Below are positions 7,143 through 8,990 of a stretch of DNA of 8,990 bases, piece by piece; position 1 is the first letter of the stretch, and each line of letters begins with the position of its first letter. The notes below the pieces were generated by a model. It made no database searches. It saw only the letters and a program-made list of their open reading frames with translations, and was not told the DNA's origin. The position numbers were made by a program, and so were the translations under genes. Source of the stretch: Pseudomonadota bacterium (GTDB lineage: Bacteria; Myxococcota_A; Polyangia; Polyangiales; Polyangiaceae); assembly GCA_023402175.1 (NCBI GenBank), contig JAEXCN010000328.1, positions 1 through 8,990 of the forward strand, written 5' to 3'.

Positions 7143-7670
7143 ATGGAAACGTCGCTCCTCGCCTACGAAGCTCTGATCGCAGCCGTCGTCGTCGAGCGGT
7201 GCGTCGAGCTCGTGCTCTCCGAGCGGCATGCGCGCGCTCTGCTCGCTCGCGGCGCGGTGGAGCACGGCGCCGGTCACTACCCGCCGATGGTCGTCCTCCA
7301 CACGGCGTTCATCCTCGGTTGCGCGCTCGAGCCCCTGCTCGCGCATCGTCCATTCATCCCGGCGCTCGGGATCCCGATGTTGGTCGTGGCAGTCGCGGCA
7401 CAGAGCCTCCGCTGGTGGGCGATCGGCACGCTCGGCGTGCACTGGAGCACGCGGGTGATCGTGCTACCCGCAGCCCCGAGGATCGCCTCCGGTCCGTACC
7501 GCTGGTTCCCTCACCCGAACTATGCCGCGGTGATCGCCGAAGGCATCGCGCTGCCGCTCGTCCACTCGGCGTGGATCACGGCGCTCGTGTTCACGCTCTT
7601 GAACGCGTGGCTCCTGACCGTCCGCATCCGTACCGAGGACGCCGCCCTCACGGCGATGAGGCCCGCATGA
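7143..7670 (+). CDS. ICMT-like (isoprenylcysteine carboxyl methyltransferase family) integral membrane methyltransferase
   Basis: The 175-residue protein is hydrophobic, with likely membrane segments at about residues 5-25, 49-67, 74-98 and 128-162. The C-terminal SAM-binding signature is clear: GPYRWFPHPNY at 117-127, with Glu133 and a following Leu-Pro, as in ICMT/PEMT-fold enzymes. The N-terminal HYPPMVVLH segment (45-53) is typical of bacterial ICMT-like proteins found beside type III PKS genes. Despite the family name, a bacterial member here is not expected to act on prenylated protein; by analogy with SrsB it would O-methylate a phenolic lipid in the membrane. ATG 7143 lies two bases after the PKS stop; GTGs at 7134 and 7137 would overlap the PKS end. 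No strong ribosome binding site is visible, so translational coupling to the PKS is likely. Its stop overlaps the next start (atga). Confidence 0.88.
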   Translation: METSLLAYEALIAAVVVERCVELVLSERHARALLARGAVEHGAGHYPPMVVLHTAFILGCALEPLLAHRPFIPALGIPMLVVAVAAQSLRWWAIGTLGVHWSTRVIVLPAAPRIASGPYRWFPHPNYAAVIAEGIALPLVHSAWITALVFTLLNAWLLTVRIRTEDAALTAMRPA

Positions 7671-8809
7671 AGACGTTCGTCGACCTCGTCGTCGCTGGTG
7701 GCGGTCCTGCAGGGCTCGCCGCCGCGATCCAGGCGGCGCAGGCTGGGTCGGACGTCATCGTCATGGAGCCTCGTAAGGGGATCATCGACAAGGCGTGCGG
7801 CGAAGGGATCATGCCCGGCGGCGTCATCGCGCTCGAACAGCTCGGGATCCGCCCGCACGGCGTGCCGTTCATCGGGGTCGAATACCTCGACGGCTCGGAT
7901 CCCGACCTGCAGGCAACGGGGTGTTTTCCCTATGGAGCGATGGGCCTCGGTGTCCGTCGAACCGTGCTCCACGCAGCGATGAAGCACCGCGCGCAGATGT
8001 CGGGCGTGCGTTTCCTCGCCGCGCGGCTGACGTCATTCGAGCAGCGGCGCGGCGGTGTCCTCGTCGACGGCGAGCTCCATGCGCGCTGGCTCATCGGCGC
8101 AGACGGCCTGCGTTCGGACGTGCGGCGCCTGCTCGGTGTCGAGCAACGGTCTCGTGCGCCGGCCCGGCTCGGCATCCGCCGGCACTACGCGATGCGGCCG
8201 TGGTCCGACCACGTCCAGGTGTACTTCGGCGACGAAGGTGAAGCCTACGTCACGCCGGTCGACAACGACCTCGTCGGCGTCGCCTTCCTCTTCGAGGCGC
8301 GGCACGACGGGCAGCTCGAGTCGTACCGGTTCGACGACCTGCTCGCAGGATTCCCGCTCCTCGCGCAGCGTGTTGCGGGAGCGCCGATCGCGTCACGTGT
8401 TCGCGGAGGTGGCCCTTTCGAGAAACGTGTCGAGCGACGCGTCGTCGGCAACGTATTGCTCGTCGGCGACGCCGCGGGCTACATCGACCCGCTCACGGGC
8501 GAAGGCGTCGCGCTCGGGCTCGCGACGGCGCGCGCTGCCGTCACGAGCCTCATCGAGGACAATCCGAGCGCCTACGAGGCTCGGTACCGCAACGTGACGC
8601 GTCGCTACTTTGCGATCACGTCCGCACTGCTCGCGATCGCGCGGCGCCGTAGGCTGCAGCGCCCGCTTCTCCGGCTCGCTCGCGCGTGGCCTGCCGCGTT
8701 CGACGGAGCGCTCGAGATGCTGGGGCACATTCCGACGAACGACGACGCGGATCTCGAGCACCCATGGCCGAGCGACGACGTGACGATCGGCCTCGATCGG
8801 CTGCTCTGA
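7667..8809 (+). CDS. FAD-dependent oxidoreductase (geranylgeranyl reductase / aromatic hydroxylase-like)
   Basis: The 380-residue flavoprotein has all three FAD-site signatures of the p-hydroxybenzoate hydroxylase fold: the N-terminal dinucleotide motif AGGGPAG with glycines 11, 13 and 16 and Glu31 at the end of strand 2; the DG motif GADGLRSDVRRLLG at about 144-157; and the GD motif VGDAAGYIDPLTGEGVALGL from residue 266. The KACGEGIMPGG segment resembles the Cys-Gly-Glu loop of the geranylgeranyl-reductase branch. Beside a type III PKS and an ICMT-like enzyme, the best analogue is the SrsC role, hydroxylating a resorcinol ring toward a quinone; reduction of a double bond is the alternative. 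The start at 7667 overlaps the preceding stop by four bases (atga), indicating translational coupling. The frame is open far upstream, but that part is a shadow of the ICMT-like gene. It ends 12 bp before the convergent gene at the right edge. Confidence 0.9.
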   Translation: MKTFVDLVVAGGGPAGLAAAIQAAQAGSDVIVMEPRKGIIDKACGEGIMPGGVIALEQLGIRPHGVPFIGVEYLDGSDPDLQATGCFPYGAMGLGVRRTVLHAAMKHRAQMSGVRFLAARLTSFEQRRGGVLVDGELHARWLIGADGLRSDVRRLLGVEQRSRAPARLGIRRHYAMRPWSDHVQVYFGDEGEAYVTPVDNDLVGVAFLFEARHDGQLESYRFDDLLAGFPLLAQRVAGAPIASRVRGGGPFEKRVERRVVGNVLLVGDAAGYIDPLTGEGVALGLATARAAVTSLIEDNPSAYEARYRNVTRRYFAITSALLAIARRRRLQRPLLRLARAWPAAFDGALEMLGHIPTNDDADLEHPWPSDDVTIGLDRLL

Positions 8810-8821
8810 CCTCGTCGTCGA

Positions 8822-8990
8822 TCAGGCCGCGAGCGCGGTCACGTCAACTGCACCGGAGTCGACCGGCTCGACGTCGAGCTGGCGCTGCACCTCGGCGAGC
8901 GGGGTGCTCCACAGCTCGTCCCACCGCACGCCGAACAGCGGTCGAGCGGTCTTCCCCATCCGCCAGCCGCGGACGAGCGCGTTCATGAAC
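8822..8990 (-). CDS. 3' end of a convergent gene, possibly Coq4-family (partial)
   Basis: The minus strand is open from the window edge to a TGA at 8822-8824, giving the last 55 residues of a protein. About 90% of these codons end in G or C, as in the firm genes here, which supports real coding. The tail includes LVRGWRMGKTARPLFGVRW followed by DELWSTPLAEVQRQLDV and a variable end. A small helical Gly-Arg segment, then a Trp-rich segment and PLAEVxxxL, resembles my recollection of the C-terminus of Coq4-family proteins (ubiquinone biosynthesis). The match is short and made by eye, so the family name is tentative. Convergent orientation means it is not in the PKS operon, although a quinone-related neighbour would fit the theme. 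Confidence 0.6.
   Translation of the reverse strand, partial: FMNALVRGWRMGKTARPLFGVRWDELWSTPLAEVQRQLDVEPVDSGAVDVTALAA

Noticed and set aside
7199..7666. Upstream extension of the flavoprotein frame
   Set aside because: It overlaps the whole ICMT-like gene and is Arg/Ala-rich; the dinucleotide-binding motif begins right after ATG 7667.

Overview
The window is very GC-rich, and its convincing genes end most codons in G or C (ctc, gcg, gac, atc and tcg are frequent). With the lipoprotein at the left edge and the gene mix, this points to a large-genome, free-living Gram-negative bacterium, most likely a myxobacterium (Myxococcota, Polyangia-like). That assignment is inferred from style and content; no marker gene is present.

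Layout, left to right. (1) A secreted lipoprotein of unknown function (about 56-1261, +). (2) Convergent with it, a GT4-type glycosyltransferase (1278-2519, -). (3) Divergent from that gene across only 51 bp, a plus-strand run begins: a UDP-GlcNAc 2-epimerase (wecB-like, 2571-3731), a WecG/TagA/CpsF-family glycosyltransferase (about 3805-4569), and a class I SAM methyltransferase with an N-terminal dimerisation/winged-helix domain (4617-5672). (4) After a 208-bp spacer comes a compact three-gene cassette: type III polyketide synthase (5881-7140), ICMT-like membrane methyltransferase (7143-7670) and FAD-dependent oxidoreductase of the geranylgeranyl-reductase/hydroxylase type (7667-8809). (5) At the right edge is the 3' end of a convergent minus-strand gene, tentatively Coq4-like.

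Two biochemical themes meet here. The epimerase makes UDP-ManNAc, and the WecG/TagA-type enzyme is the expected user of such a donor. With the neighbouring GT4 enzyme they look like part of a surface or secreted glycan pathway; no WecC dehydrogenase, flippase or polymerase is visible. The second theme is a type III PKS with an ICMT-like methyltransferase and a flavin enzyme, the same three protein classes as the srsABC phenolic-lipid cassette of Streptomyces griseus. This predicts an alkylresorcinol or alkylpyrone type lipid, methylated and oxidised at the membrane, possibly to a quinone. The soluble methyltransferase at 4617-5672 lies between the two modules and could serve either.

The main irregularity is the 5' end of the PKS. 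Its conserved domain begins only around residue 56, after a stretch with poor codon bias. A better-looking start lies in the +1 frame at 6011-6040, so a one-base deletion (natural or from sequencing) may separate the true start from the body of the gene. No RNA genes, CRISPR arrays, insertion sequences or convincing terminators were seen, and no stretch over 300 bp lacks a gene.
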